Source: a virus. From it: a stretch of DNA of 27,670 nucleotides. Below the pieces are notes generated by a model. It was not told the origin of the DNA. It made no database searches and was given only the letters and a program-made list of their open reading frames with translations. The position numbers and the translations under genes are program-made. Of the stretch, positions 7,949 to 16,244 are shown in pieces (the first letter of the stretch is position 1; every line of letters begins with the position of its first letter). The DNA lies in the IMG/VR virus record IMGVR_UViG_3300030333_008303, positions 12,743 to 40,412 of that record; one strand, given 5' to 3'.

Positions 7949-9967
7949 ATGTCTGTAAATATTCAACATACAACTTATAGAGAGTATATTGATCTTCAAG
8001 ATATGTCAGGTTCCAGCAATGCTGTGCCTACTCTTGAGGGTGGTATATACTACGGATCAGGTTCAATTGTAATGAACTCTGCTCTAAAGGTAGGCGGTAA
8101 GATTACCAATGTTACCGATCCTGCTGCGGCGCAAGACGCCGCAACTAAAGCTTATGTCGATGCGCAGTTAACTGCTCAAGACTTAGACTTTAGCACTGAT
8201 TCCGGTACCGGCGCTGTCGATCTTGACAGCCAAACCATGGCTTTCGCTGGTTCAAGCGGTCTAGATGTTACTCACAGTGGCCAGACCATTACTTTCGCTA
8301 TTGACGTTAACGAAGTAGCTGCTGAAACTGATGTTCAAGATGCCGATGCGCTTCTTATTTATGATAACTCTGCAGGAGCCAGCAAGAAGATGACTCGTGC
8401 CAACCTTTTAGGTTCTGCCGCTGCAGCTTTTAGCAACGGTCTTACTTCAACCACTGTTAGTGGTTCTGGTGCTGCTCAATTCAAGTCGCTTCACTCTGAT
8501 GATGTAAATCTTGATGGTGGTAACATCGACGGTGTAATCATCGGTGCTGCTTCCGCTGCTGCTGGTACTTTTACCAGTTTAGTTGCTGGTGGCAACGTTG
8601 ATTTAGGTGACGCTACAACTGACACCATTACTGCTACTGGTCGTTTTGATTCCGATCTTGTTCCTTCAACCGATTCTGCTCGTGACTTAGGTAGTAGTGC
8701 TCTTCAATGGAAAGATATCCATGCTGACGCAGGTTATATCGATGCAATGACCGTTACTGGCACTTCTACTCTTGGTGCTGTCACAGCAACCACTGTTAGT
8801 GGTTCCGGTGCTGCTCAATTCAAGTCGCTTCACTCTGATGATGTAAATCTTGATGGTGGTAATATGGATGGTGTAATCATCGGTGCTGCTTCCGCTGCTG
8901 CTTCTAACTTCACCACTGTTTCTGGTACTGTTGGTTCATATAGCTCGATGTTAGTTAATACAACTATCGGTGTCGCAGGTGATACTGATCTTCTTACTCT
9001 TGAGAGCGGTATGCTTTCGGTAGCTGGTGAGATTTCTGGTTCAGACGCTGCGGAGTTCAAGTCACTTCACTCTGATGATGTAAATCTTGATGGTGGTAAC
9101 ATCGACGGTGTAATCATTGGTGCTTCTGCAGTAGCCAACGGTTCTTTCGCTGCTATAGTCGGAACAAGCGCTACTTTGAGTAGCACTCTTACTGCTAATG
9201 CTGATGTTAATCTTGGTAACTCTGGCTCTGACGTGACTACGATTAGTTCACAGCTTACTGCTTCTGAGGGTGGTTTGTTCAATGATGAGCTTAAAGCTCA
9301 TGGTGGATTGGTTGTTGACGGCCTTGCTGAATTTGAAGGTAACGTTCATCTTGGTTCCAATCAGTCTGATGATATCACCGTAAACGGTCGCATCGCTTCT
9401 GATTTTGATCCAAAAACTGATAACACTTATGACCTAGGTGCTTCTGGTTTAGAATGGAAAGATCTTTATGTTGATGGTGTTGGTTATATTGATTCTATAG
9501 ATTGTGACACAATAAAGGTTGGAGATCTAACTGACAATCGTCTAGTCTTCGCTGGTGCTTCCGGTGAGCTAGAGGACAGTGCTAACCTTACCTACGATGG
9601 TTCAACTCTTGATATTGCTGCTGCTGTATCAGTTGATGGTGACATCACTCTTGATTCTGACCACGATGTAAAGGCTCGCTCTTTTATCACTTATTCAGAT
9701 GCTACTCTCAAGACAAACGTTGAGACAGTCACAAACGCCATGGACATGATCCAAGGTTTACGTGGTGTTTCTTACGACTTGAAAGAGGGTGGAAAGCGTG
9801 AGTTTGGTTTCATCGCTCAAGAGGTCAACACAGTTGTTCCTGAAGTTGTTTCTACTAAGAACAACATGATGGGTATCGATTACACTCGTATTACTTCCTT
9901 ACTTGTTGAGGCAGTTAAAACACAACAGGCTGAAATCGAGGCTCTTAAAAATAAACTAGACAAGTAA
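7949..9967 (+). CDS. Large tail fibre protein with internal repeats and C-terminal S74 chaperone domain
   Basis: The 672-residue protein has a strong site AAAGGAGAAA before its ATG. Near the N-terminus it has the fibre motif AATKAYVDA. The shaft contains three copies of a block built on FKSLHSDDVNLDGG, plus two copies of a DLGxSxLxWKD block (DLGSSALQWKDI and DLGASGLEWKDL). The C-terminal ~90 residues are a peptidase S74 chaperone: YSDATLK gives the Ser583/Lys588 pair, then FGFIAQEVNTVVPEVV and IDYTRITSLLVEAV. It probably forms a trimeric fibre that recognises the host and releases the chaperone by autocleavage. Its codon choice (GGT, CGT, CTT and GCT abundant) is like that of the capsid gene and unlike most neighbours, which suggests very high expression. 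A strong terminator follows it. Confidence 0.88.
   Translation: MSVNIQHTTYREYIDLQDMSGSSNAVPTLEGGIYYGSGSIVMNSALKVGGKITNVTDPAAAQDAATKAYVDAQLTAQDLDFSTDSGTGAVDLDSQTMAFAGSSGLDVTHSGQTITFAIDVNEVAAETDVQDADALLIYDNSAGASKKMTRANLLGSAAAAFSNGLTSTTVSGSGAAQFKSLHSDDVNLDGGNIDGVIIGAASAAAGTFTSLVAGGNVDLGDATTDTITATGRFDSDLVPSTDSARDLGSSALQWKDIHADAGYIDAMTVTGTSTLGAVTATTVSGSGAAQFKSLHSDDVNLDGGNMDGVIIGAASAAASNFTTVSGTVGSYSSMLVNTTIGVAGDTDLLTLESGMLSVAGEISGSDAAEFKSLHSDDVNLDGGNIDGVIIGASAVANGSFAAIVGTSATLSSTLTANADVNLGNSGSDVTTISSQLTASEGGLFNDELKAHGGLVVDGLAEFEGNVHLGSNQSDDITVNGRIASDFDPKTDNTYDLGASGLEWKDLYVDGVGYIDSIDCDTIKVGDLTDNRLVFAGASGELEDSANLTYDGSTLDIAAAVSVDGDITLDSDHDVKARSFITYSDATLKTNVETVTNAMDMIQGLRGVSYDLKEGGKREFGFIAQEVNTVVPEVVSTKNNMMGIDYTRITSLLVEAVKTQQAEIEALKNKLDK
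8450..8563 (+). repeat. Fibre internal repeat, copy 1
   Basis: This is a 114-base block, nearly identical to 8789-8902 (offset 339 bases). It encodes VSGSGAAQFKSLHSDD and then VNLDGGNIDGVIIGAASAAA in the fibre shaft. Confidence 0.85.
8789..8902 (+). repeat. Fibre internal repeat, copy 2
   Basis: This copy differs from copy 1 at only a few bases, including the change of NIDG to NMDG. The near identity of the DNA suggests recent duplication or gene conversion inside the fibre gene. Confidence 0.85.
9047..9125 (+). repeat. Fibre internal repeat, copy 3 (shorter, more diverged)
   Basis: This copy shares the core encoding FKSLHSDDVNLDGGNIDG but diverges at both ends. Confidence 0.8.
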
Positions 9968-9992
9968 TCTAATTTTTTAGATTGTTTGGCGG

Positions 9993-10021
9993 GGGAGAGC
10001 TTTCGGGCTCTCCCTTTTTTA
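9993..10021 (+). terminator. Rho-independent terminator after the fibre gene
   Basis: GGGAGAGC (9993-10000) pairs perfectly with GCTCTCCC (10007-10014) around the loop TTTCGG, followed by six T. It closes the fibre block and precedes the packaging block. Confidence 0.93.
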
Positions 10022-10030
10022 TTTTAAAAG

Positions 10031-10048
10031 TATAATTATTTTATAATA
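10031..10048 (+). promoter_or_regulatory. Possible promoter boxes between fibre terminator and packaging operon
   Basis: TATAATTA (10031-10038) differs by one base from the T4 late -10 box TATAAATA, and TTATAATA (10041-10048) recurs after another terminator at 22543 and 22553. Either could start the transcript of the gene at 10065. AT-richness makes chance matches easy. Confidence 0.35.
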
Positions 10049-10064
10049 GAATTACGAGGATATA

Positions 10065-10460
10065 ATGAGTAAAAATAAAAAAAATTTTAATAAAATAGCA
10101 TATGTAGAAAAAGCCATGGCTAAAAAGTTTGGTGATAAGGTAATTGTCAATCCAAAATCACTTTGGACAGATGAAAAAGAAAAAGAATACCTCGAACACT
10201 TAAAAGAATTTTATTCTAGACAACGCAAAAAAGCAGACAATAGTGAGAAAATAGAAGAAGAAGGGTTTTTATTATCTAAAAATCTAATTAGTAAAGAATC
10301 TAAAAGAGTTTGTCCTGTGTGTGAGGAATACTCTTTTAATATGAAAGATGATCTTTATATGAATAAATTTGAATGCTGCTGGAAATGCTACATTCAATGG
10401 GTAGAAGATCGGGAAGAAAGATGGCTATCAGGCTGGAGACCAAACAAGGAGCAAATTTAA
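10065..10460 (+). CDS. Zinc-ribbon protein of unknown function
   Basis: The 131-residue protein has a basic, helical N-terminal half (including KEFYSRQRKK) and a C-terminal zinc-ribbon pattern: CPVC (Cys83, Cys86) and, 18 residues on, CCWKC (Cys105, Cys108), followed by a Trp-rich end (WVEDREERWLSGW). The ribosome-binding site is CGAGGAT. It is the first gene after a terminator and directly precedes another unknown gene and terminase, so a role in packaging or late gene control is conceivable. Nothing in the sequence decides between these. The four-cysteine arrangement is the only firm feature. Confidence 0.65.
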   Translation: MSKNKKNFNKIAYVEKAMAKKFGDKVIVNPKSLWTDEKEKEYLEHLKEFYSRQRKKADNSEKIEEEGFLLSKNLISKESKRVCPVCEEYSFNMKDDLYMNKFECCWKCYIQWVEDREERWLSGWRPNKEQI

Positions 10461-11003
10461 ATGGCAACCGTATATGATATAGTAAAGGGAATTAATCAAG
10501 CTGCAGCAAATGCTTATGATGGTTCTCATGATAAAAGATTTGTAGAGGAAGGTGAGGAAAAACTTACTGGACTCAAAAGAGAACAGGGTTGTGTTGTTAA
10601 TGACTCTAGAGTGATGGACGGTTTTAACGTTCGCTTGGCTGGTCCCAAACTAATAGTTTCCTATCAGTCTGAAATGCCTATGTCGGATTTTCACAATACA
10701 AAGTTAGATCAAGAATTAGAAGAAACATATGCTGGTATTATAAAGTTTTTAAAGAAAGAATATAAAAAAATAACCGGTGACGCTTTGTCTTTGAAAGAAG
10801 ATGGAAAAGTGGATTTTATTCTTCAAAACATGTCAAAGATTCGCACTTGGGTTCAAGCTACTAAATCTTACACAGTGGGTAACTTGAAAGACGTGGTGGA
10901 GATTGGAGAGCCGTCTAAAGATACACTTGAAAGTAGCTTTAAAAAGTTTTTAGAACTTAGCACTGATAAAAATCCGGAAAACGTAACTCGAAAAGATGCC
11001 TAA
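10461..11003 (+). CDS. Unknown protein in the small-terminase position
   Basis: The 180-residue soluble protein has a good AAGGAGC site, and its stop overlaps the terminase ATG (TAATG), so the two are probably co-translated. It has a mixed alpha/beta start (VYDIVKGINQAAANAYDG, GFNVRLAGPKLIVSYQSEM) and a helical, Lys/Glu-rich second half. T4 encodes its small terminase (gp16) directly before gp17, so this position makes TerS a candidate, but I see no helix-turn-helix or other small-terminase motif. I treat it as unidentified and note that the recognition subunit is otherwise missing from the window. Confidence 0.6.
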   Translation: MATVYDIVKGINQAAANAYDGSHDKRFVEEGEEKLTGLKREQGCVVNDSRVMDGFNVRLAGPKLIVSYQSEMPMSDFHNTKLDQELEETYAGIIKFLKKEYKKITGDALSLKEDGKVDFILQNMSKIRTWVQATKSYTVGNLKDVVEIGEPSKDTLESSFKKFLELSTDKNPENVTRKDA

Positions 11004-12580
11004 TGGCTTACAAACTAACCAAAGAAAAAATAGTCCAAGAGATTGTAAAATCTGGCAAAAAGCCGGTTTATTTTATAAACACTTATTGTAAAATCCCTCA
11101 CCCCGGTAAGGGCCTCATTCCATTTAAAACTTATGATTTTCAAGGGGATCTTGTAGATAACTTAGCCCTTCACAGGTTTATTGTTGTTCTAAAGGCACGT
11201 CAGCTAGGTATTTCAACGATAACCGCAGCTTATATTGCTTGGCTTGTTTTGTTTCATCGCGACAAAAATGTTCTTATCGTGGCTACTAAATTATCAACTG
11301 CAGCAAACCTAGTTAAGAAAGTAAAAATTATTCTTAAAAACCTTCCTGAGTGGATACGTATTGCCGATCTTACAATTGACAATAAGAATAGTATAGAATT
11401 GTCTAATGGCTCTCAAGTTAAAGCTTCTTCAACTTCTGGAGACGCCGGTCGTTCTGAAGCACTATCTCTTCTTGTCATTGATGAGGCCGCACATATTGAT
11501 GGCTTAGATGAATTATGGACCGGTCTCTATCCTACAATTTCTACTGGTGGGCGATGTATTGCTATTTCAACTCCAAATGGTGTTGGTGATTGGTTTCATG
11601 AAACTTATGTCGGAGCCGAAAGTGCTGAGAATGAATTTTTTCCTGTAAATCTCCCATGGGATGTACATCCGGAGAGAGATCAAAAATGGTTTGACACAGA
11701 AACCAAGAACATGAGTCAAAGACAGATCGCTCAAGAGTATGAATGTAACTTTAATACTTCAGGTGATACAGTTATCCATCCGGATGATATTCTGCGGATA
11801 AAATCAATGATTAAAGAGCCGGTTTATCGTGTGGGTTTTGATCGCAATACTTGGATCTGGGAGGAACCAAAAGATGAAAATAAATACTTATTGGTTGCTG
11901 ATGTGGCACGAGGCGACGGCGCTGACTCTAGCACATTTCATGTTTTCAAATTAGAAACAATGGAAATAATCTGTGAATATAAAGGCAAACCAACACCAGA
12001 TATTTTTTCTGAAATAATTTATTCAACTGGTTTACAATATAACAATGCTATGGTAGTTATTGAAAATAATTCCGTAGGTTTTCACGTTTTAGAAAAAATT
12101 AAAGAAAAGGGATATAGCAACGTATATCACTCAAAAAAGGGAAGTCATGAATATGTCGAGCAACACGCCGCATTGGGCAACTCGTCGGTAGTTCCCGGCT
12201 TTACAACTTCTCACAAAACTAGACCATTGATTATTGCCAAGTTTGAAGAGTTTATAAGAAATAAAGTAATTACTATTTATTCTAAACGACTAGCGAATGA
12301 GCTAGATACTTTTATTTGGAAAAACGGGAGACCAGAAGCACAGCGTTCTTATAATGATGATTTGGTAATGGCTGCTTCTATTGGTTGTTGGGTAAGAGAT
12401 ACGGCAATAATAGAGAACCAACGAGACATAGAATACAAAAAAGCATTTCTAAATGCTATGATATCCACTCGTACAACACTTGATACATCAGCCACTGGGC
12501 AAATGAAAGCTAGCATGAAAGACAAAATAGCAGAAGAACGCAAAAAAATGAAAGAATTTGGATGGATTTTTAAAGGATAA
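11003..12580 (+). CDS. Large terminase subunit (gp17-like ATPase-nuclease)
   Basis: This 525-residue protein is the DNA packaging motor. The N-terminal ATPase has a variant Walker A ARQLGIST (65-72), Walker B LLVIDEAAH (Asp160, Glu161) and a coupling motif ISTPNG (about 188-193). The C-terminal RNase H-fold nuclease shows VADVARGDG (Asp300, Asp305), VVIENNSVG (Glu354) and a late acidic pair NDDLVMA (Asp452, Asp453), the pattern expected for the metal-binding site. It cuts concatemeric DNA and drives it into proheads through the portal, encoded next. T4 gp17 is somewhat longer (about 610 residues). The start overlaps the upstream stop. Identification is secure. Confidence 0.96.
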   Translation: MAYKLTKEKIVQEIVKSGKKPVYFINTYCKIPHPGKGLIPFKTYDFQGDLVDNLALHRFIVVLKARQLGISTITAAYIAWLVLFHRDKNVLIVATKLSTAANLVKKVKIILKNLPEWIRIADLTIDNKNSIELSNGSQVKASSTSGDAGRSEALSLLVIDEAAHIDGLDELWTGLYPTISTGGRCIAISTPNGVGDWFHETYVGAESAENEFFPVNLPWDVHPERDQKWFDTETKNMSQRQIAQEYECNFNTSGDTVIHPDDILRIKSMIKEPVYRVGFDRNTWIWEEPKDENKYLLVADVARGDGADSSTFHVFKLETMEIICEYKGKPTPDIFSEIIYSTGLQYNNAMVVIENNSVGFHVLEKIKEKGYSNVYHSKKGSHEYVEQHAALGNSSVVPGFTTSHKTRPLIIAKFEEFIRNKVITIYSKRLANELDTFIWKNGRPEAQRSYNDDLVMAASIGCWVRDTAIIENQRDIEYKKAFLNAMISTRTTLDTSATGQMKASMKDKIAEERKKMKEFGWIFKG

Positions 12581-12583
12581 AAT

Positions 12584-14545
12584 ATGGCTGACAACACCGA
12601 CAATAACACAAAAAACCCCGACTCTCCATTATTTAAAAGACTAACTCGTCTTTTTTCTGGGCCGATTATTAACTATCGTTCTCAAAACACAAGACAACTT
12701 CGTCGGAGAAGATTAGACAAATATGCACGAACTTTTAAAGATGTAGCTGGTCAAAAGTTTGAAAGAGCCGGTTACAATCCTTTAGATAATTTTAGTTCAT
12801 ATAATATGGACACTCAGTCACGCCTCACTCGTTATTCCGATTTTGATCAAATGGAGTATATGCCTGAATTAGCATCAGCTTTGGATATCTATGCCGATGA
12901 AATGACTACATTCAATGTCTACAACCGAATGCTTCGTATCCAATGTCCTGATGAAGAAATAAAGCAAATATTGGAAACTTTATACTATAAAGTTCTTAAC
13001 TTAGAATTCAATCTTTTTGGATGGTCAAGAACAATGTGTAAGTATGGTGATTTTTATTTGTATTTAGACATTGATTCTGAAATGGGTGTACAAAACGCTA
13101 TCGGTCTTCCATCGCGAGAAATCGAAAGACTAGAAGGTCAAGACAAAAATAACCCAAATTATATTCAGTTTCAGTGGAATAGCGCAGGTGTAACATTTGA
13201 AAATTGGCAGGTAGCTCACTTTCGTATTCTTGGTAATGATAAATTTGCCCCTTACGGAACATCAGTATTAGATCCCGCACGCCGAATATGGAGACAGTTA
13301 ACACTGCTAGAAGATGCCATGATGTCTTATCGTATTGTGCGTTCTCCTGAGAGAAAAGTTTTTTATGTCGATGTGGGTAACATCCCCGCAGCAGATGTTG
13401 ATCAGTTTATGCAACGTTTTATTACATCCATGAAACGCAATCAAATTGTCGATCCTGATACTGGACGAGTAGACCTACGTTACAATCCCATGTCAGTAGA
13501 AGAAGATTATTTTATTCCGGTACGCGGCGATGTTAAAACAGAAATTCAATCGTTACCGGGTGGAACTTTTACTGGGGATATTGACGATGTAAAATATCTT
13601 CGCGATAAGCTTTTTGCTGCCATTAAGATTCCTCAGTCTTATATGATTAGAGGCGAAGGCGCCGAAGAAGAAAAAGGAGCTTTAGCACAAAAAGACATTC
13701 GTTTTGCTAGAACAGTACAAAGACTACAGCGAAGTGTTGTAACAGAACTAGAAAAAATTGGAATTATACACCTTTACACATTAGGTTTTAGAGGTGATGA
13801 TTTGATTAATTTTAATTTAAGATTAAACAACCCATCAAAGATTTCAGAGTTACAGGAATTAGAAACATGGCGAACGAAATTTGATGTTGCTGGAGCAGCA
13901 ACCGAAGGCTTCTTTAGTAAGCGCTGGATTGCCCACAACTTGTTTGATATATCAGATGAAGAGTTCTTACGTAATCAACGTGAACTTTTTTATGATAGAA
14001 AAATTTCAACACAATTAGAACAAATTGCTGAAGAAGAGGCCGCAGCCCCTACTGGTGGACTAGGTGATCTTGGTGGTGACGAGGAGCTAGGCGGTGGCGA
14101 TCTCGGAGGCATAGGTGATGAACCAGAGGAAGATTTATTGGGTGGTGACGAACTTGGAGGTGAAGAGCCGGCTGGAGGCGAAGACGAACCTTTATTGGCC
14201 GAACCCGGAATGAAACGTGATGATGGACCAACGGTTTATAAAGATGACGACGGCAACACAACTACAAGAGACTCTAAACATAAAATGTATCGTCCCACAA
14301 AAGATGATAAGCGCCGTTCTACCGGTCCCCGCAACCGACAGATGAAAGCATTGTCTCGTCATGAACTTGCAAAAATGCCATCTAGACAGGTAAGAATGAA
14401 CCTTCCTGCAGGCGCCAAAGAGTTGCTTGGTTTAGGTAAGGGCATTTTTGAAAACAAAACAACTAATTATGAGAAGGAAGAAAAAGAAATCTTTGGCGTA
14501 AAAGACGATATTAAGAAGATATTCGAAGACTTGGAGCAAATTTAA
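12584..14545 (+). CDS. Portal protein (gp20-like)
   Basis: The 653-residue protein matches the T4 gp20 class: an N-terminal region with YSDFDQMEYMPELASALDIY, a central region GNDKFAPYGTSVLDPARRIW followed by DAMMSYRIVRSPERKVFYVD, and a stem/crown part PGGTFTGDIDDVKYLRDKLF, then IPQSYMIRG. It forms the dodecameric ring at one head vertex, nucleates prohead assembly and is the docking site for terminase and neck. An AAAGGAT site lies before the ATG. An unusual insert of about 60 residues near 485-545 is almost only Gly, Glu, Asp and Leu (GGLGDLGGDEELGGGDLGG), followed by a charged tail; this is probably a disordered extension. Its stop overlaps the next start. Confidence 0.94.
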   Translation: MADNTDNNTKNPDSPLFKRLTRLFSGPIINYRSQNTRQLRRRRLDKYARTFKDVAGQKFERAGYNPLDNFSSYNMDTQSRLTRYSDFDQMEYMPELASALDIYADEMTTFNVYNRMLRIQCPDEEIKQILETLYYKVLNLEFNLFGWSRTMCKYGDFYLYLDIDSEMGVQNAIGLPSREIERLEGQDKNNPNYIQFQWNSAGVTFENWQVAHFRILGNDKFAPYGTSVLDPARRIWRQLTLLEDAMMSYRIVRSPERKVFYVDVGNIPAADVDQFMQRFITSMKRNQIVDPDTGRVDLRYNPMSVEEDYFIPVRGDVKTEIQSLPGGTFTGDIDDVKYLRDKLFAAIKIPQSYMIRGEGAEEEKGALAQKDIRFARTVQRLQRSVVTELEKIGIIHLYTLGFRGDDLINFNLRLNNPSKISELQELETWRTKFDVAGAATEGFFSKRWIAHNLFDISDEEFLRNQRELFYDRKISTQLEQIAEEEAAAPTGGLGDLGGDEELGGGDLGGIGDEPEEDLLGGDELGGEEPAGGEDEPLLAEPGMKRDDGPTVYKDDDGNTTTRDSKHKMYRPTKDDKRRSTGPRNRQMKALSRHELAKMPSRQVRMNLPAGAKELLGLGKGIFENKTTNYEKEEKEIFGVKDDIKKIFEDLEQI

Positions 14546-15357
14546 TGGCTAAACACAATAAAAAAAGAAACACTGCTTTTATTTACGAAGTATTAGTTCG
14601 TGAAATTATCAAACAAACAATTAACAAAAATAAAGAAAAAAGAGATATTGCCATCAATGTAGTCAAAGAGGCTTTTAAAAAAGGCACCGAGCTACGTAAA
14701 GAACTGGATCTTTATAAGGCACTATTGGAAACTAACAACTTGAACGAAAGAGTGGCTGAAAAATTAATGTTCGAAGTGAAAAAACAACACAAACAACTCG
14801 ATCAACAAAAGATTTTTCAAGAGCAAAGCCATGCTATTTCTTCAATTAACAAGAGCATTTCTAAAGATGTATTTAACAATTTTGTTCCTAATTACAAAAG
14901 TTTAGCCACAGTATCCCAAATTTTTGGAACATCAGTTACTCCAAAAACGAAGGTACTATTAGAAACAAAAGTTATACAAAATCTTTCAGAAACCCCCGAA
15001 GTAACTGGTGAAAACAAAAAGATTTCTCCTTTAGTAATCAAAACCTTTACCAAGCGCTTCAATGAAACATATGGAGATCTTTTAGAAGAGCAAAAAACTC
15101 TTCTTTCAAAATATGTTTCTTCATTCCAAGATGATGGTACAGAATTTATCTTTTCTTTGAACGAAGAAATCGGACGATTAAAAGAAATTGTAAAATCATC
15201 TTATCAGTTAGAAGAAATTAAAGAAGATAAAAATTTATCTAACAAACTTGATGAGGTATCTAATATTTTGAAGAATTTCAATAAAGAACCTGTTAATAAA
15301 CATAAACTATTGCAGGTTCTTCAAATTCAAAACCTAGCACAAGAGTTACAATCTTAA
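14545..15357 (+). CDS. Unknown helical protein between portal and protease
   Basis: The 270-residue Lys/Glu-rich, largely helical protein starts MAKHNKKRNTAFIYEVLVRE. Its ATG overlaps the portal stop, and its own stop overlaps the next ATG (both TAATG), so it belongs to a coupled block of head genes. There is no membrane segment, signal peptide or recognisable catalytic motif. T4 has small prohead-core genes (67, 68) at this spot, but this protein is much larger and I see no sequence basis for equating them. A head-assembly role is inferred only from position. Confidence 0.6.
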   Translation: MAKHNKKRNTAFIYEVLVREIIKQTINKNKEKRDIAINVVKEAFKKGTELRKELDLYKALLETNNLNERVAEKLMFEVKKQHKQLDQQKIFQEQSHAISSINKSISKDVFNNFVPNYKSLATVSQIFGTSVTPKTKVLLETKVIQNLSETPEVTGENKKISPLVIKTFTKRFNETYGDLLEEQKTLLSKYVSSFQDDGTEFIFSLNEEIGRLKEIVKSSYQLEEIKEDKNLSNKLDEVSNILKNFNKEPVNKHKLLQVLQIQNLAQELQS

Positions 15358-15926
15358 TGGAAATTAAAATAGAAAAAACACCTAAGCCGATTACTATTCA
15401 GATTGATAAACCTGATGCTATAGTTAATTTAAAGGCAAAGAAAACAATTGCTGGTGATGTGATGATTTACGATCATCCCGACATAGATATTGTGGTTTCT
15501 CCAAAAGAAAATAAAGTTTTCTCATTGACTAAAAAAGATTACAGTGATCATGTTTATGCTACACAGTCTAGATTGTTTGATTACTTATCCAAACATGGAG
15601 TAGTCGATGCTACTAAAATAAGAGGGGGAAATGTTTTTGGTTCCCTTGAGGCCCCAATATTAATTGCCGAAGATGCGCAAAAAGATAAAGTAGATCCTTT
15701 ACAAATTGCAATTTATTCGGTTGCTCAGTTTCTTCATGAAGAAGCCCCCCATGTTCGCGGATACAGAGAGTACGAAGAAAACTTTGATAAAGATCTGGTT
15801 GACCCTCCTGAAGACGAAACAACCGCCCTCGGCACTGTCCCTCACGAACCCCGCCAAGGAACAAACAACACCTATCCTGGCTCTACTGCAGCTTATGGAC
15901 TAGTTGGATATTATTACGAGGAATAA
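15357..15926 (+). CDS. Unknown soluble protein in the head operon
   Basis: The 189-residue protein has a beta-rich N-terminal half (ITIQIDKPDAIVNLKAKKTI, MIYDHPDIDIVVSP) and a second half with YATQSRLFDYLSKHGV and GGNVFGSLEAP, ending in a Pro/Gly/Tyr-rich tail (GLVGYYYEE). Its ATG overlaps the preceding stop and has no clear ribosome-binding site, so it probably depends on coupled translation. The family is not recognised. Possible roles include a minor head protein or assembly factor. Confidence 0.6.
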   Translation: MEIKIEKTPKPITIQIDKPDAIVNLKAKKTIAGDVMIYDHPDIDIVVSPKENKVFSLTKKDYSDHVYATQSRLFDYLSKHGVVDATKIRGGNVFGSLEAPILIAEDAQKDKVDPLQIAIYSVAQFLHEEAPHVRGYREYEENFDKDLVDPPEDETTALGTVPHEPRQGTNNTYPGSTAAYGLVGYYYEE

Positions 15927-16244
15927 ATGGAATTAATATATTTTGTGCTAGCCGCTTACGGTTTAACTCAAATTCTTATCTACGGCTCCATCTTTAACAG
16001 GATACGCCCCAACAAAGACTGGCTACATGGTTTTGGCAAACTTTTTCATTGCCCAATGTGTATGGGTTTCTGGACAGGTGTGTTATTATTCAGCATAAAT
16101 GACCAAACTGAACTATTTACTTTTGATTATAATATATTTAACGCTTTTATTTTAGGGTGTTTATCTTCTGGAACTTCCTATTTATTAAGCGTATTAATTA
16201 ATGATTTTGGATTAAACTTGAATCATAGGAGAGATAATGAATAA
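15927..16244 (+). CDS. Membrane protein with CPMC motif
   Basis: The 105-residue protein has three hydrophobic segments (about 3-20, 44-57 and 70-90). The second is preceded by FHCPMCMGFWTG, a CxxC motif at a membrane boundary that resembles a family of small phage and bacterial membrane proteins (DUF1360-like, tentative). A good CGAGGAA site precedes it. It sits inside a head-assembly operon where a membrane protein is not expected. A link to membrane-associated prohead assembly, or a superinfection or lysis-timing role, is possible but unsupported by direct evidence. Its 3' end overlaps the next small frame by 8 bases. Confidence 0.55.
   Translation: MELIYFVLAAYGLTQILIYGSIFNRIRPNKDWLHGFGKLFHCPMCMGFWTGVLLFSINDQTELFTFDYNIFNAFILGCLSSGTSYLLSVLINDFGLNLNHRRDNE

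Noticed and set aside
8450-9125. Regularly repeated blocks that might suggest a CRISPR-like or noncoding array
   Set aside because: The blocks lie in frame within the fibre gene, are over 75 bases long, have unequal spacing and encode a repeated shaft motif.
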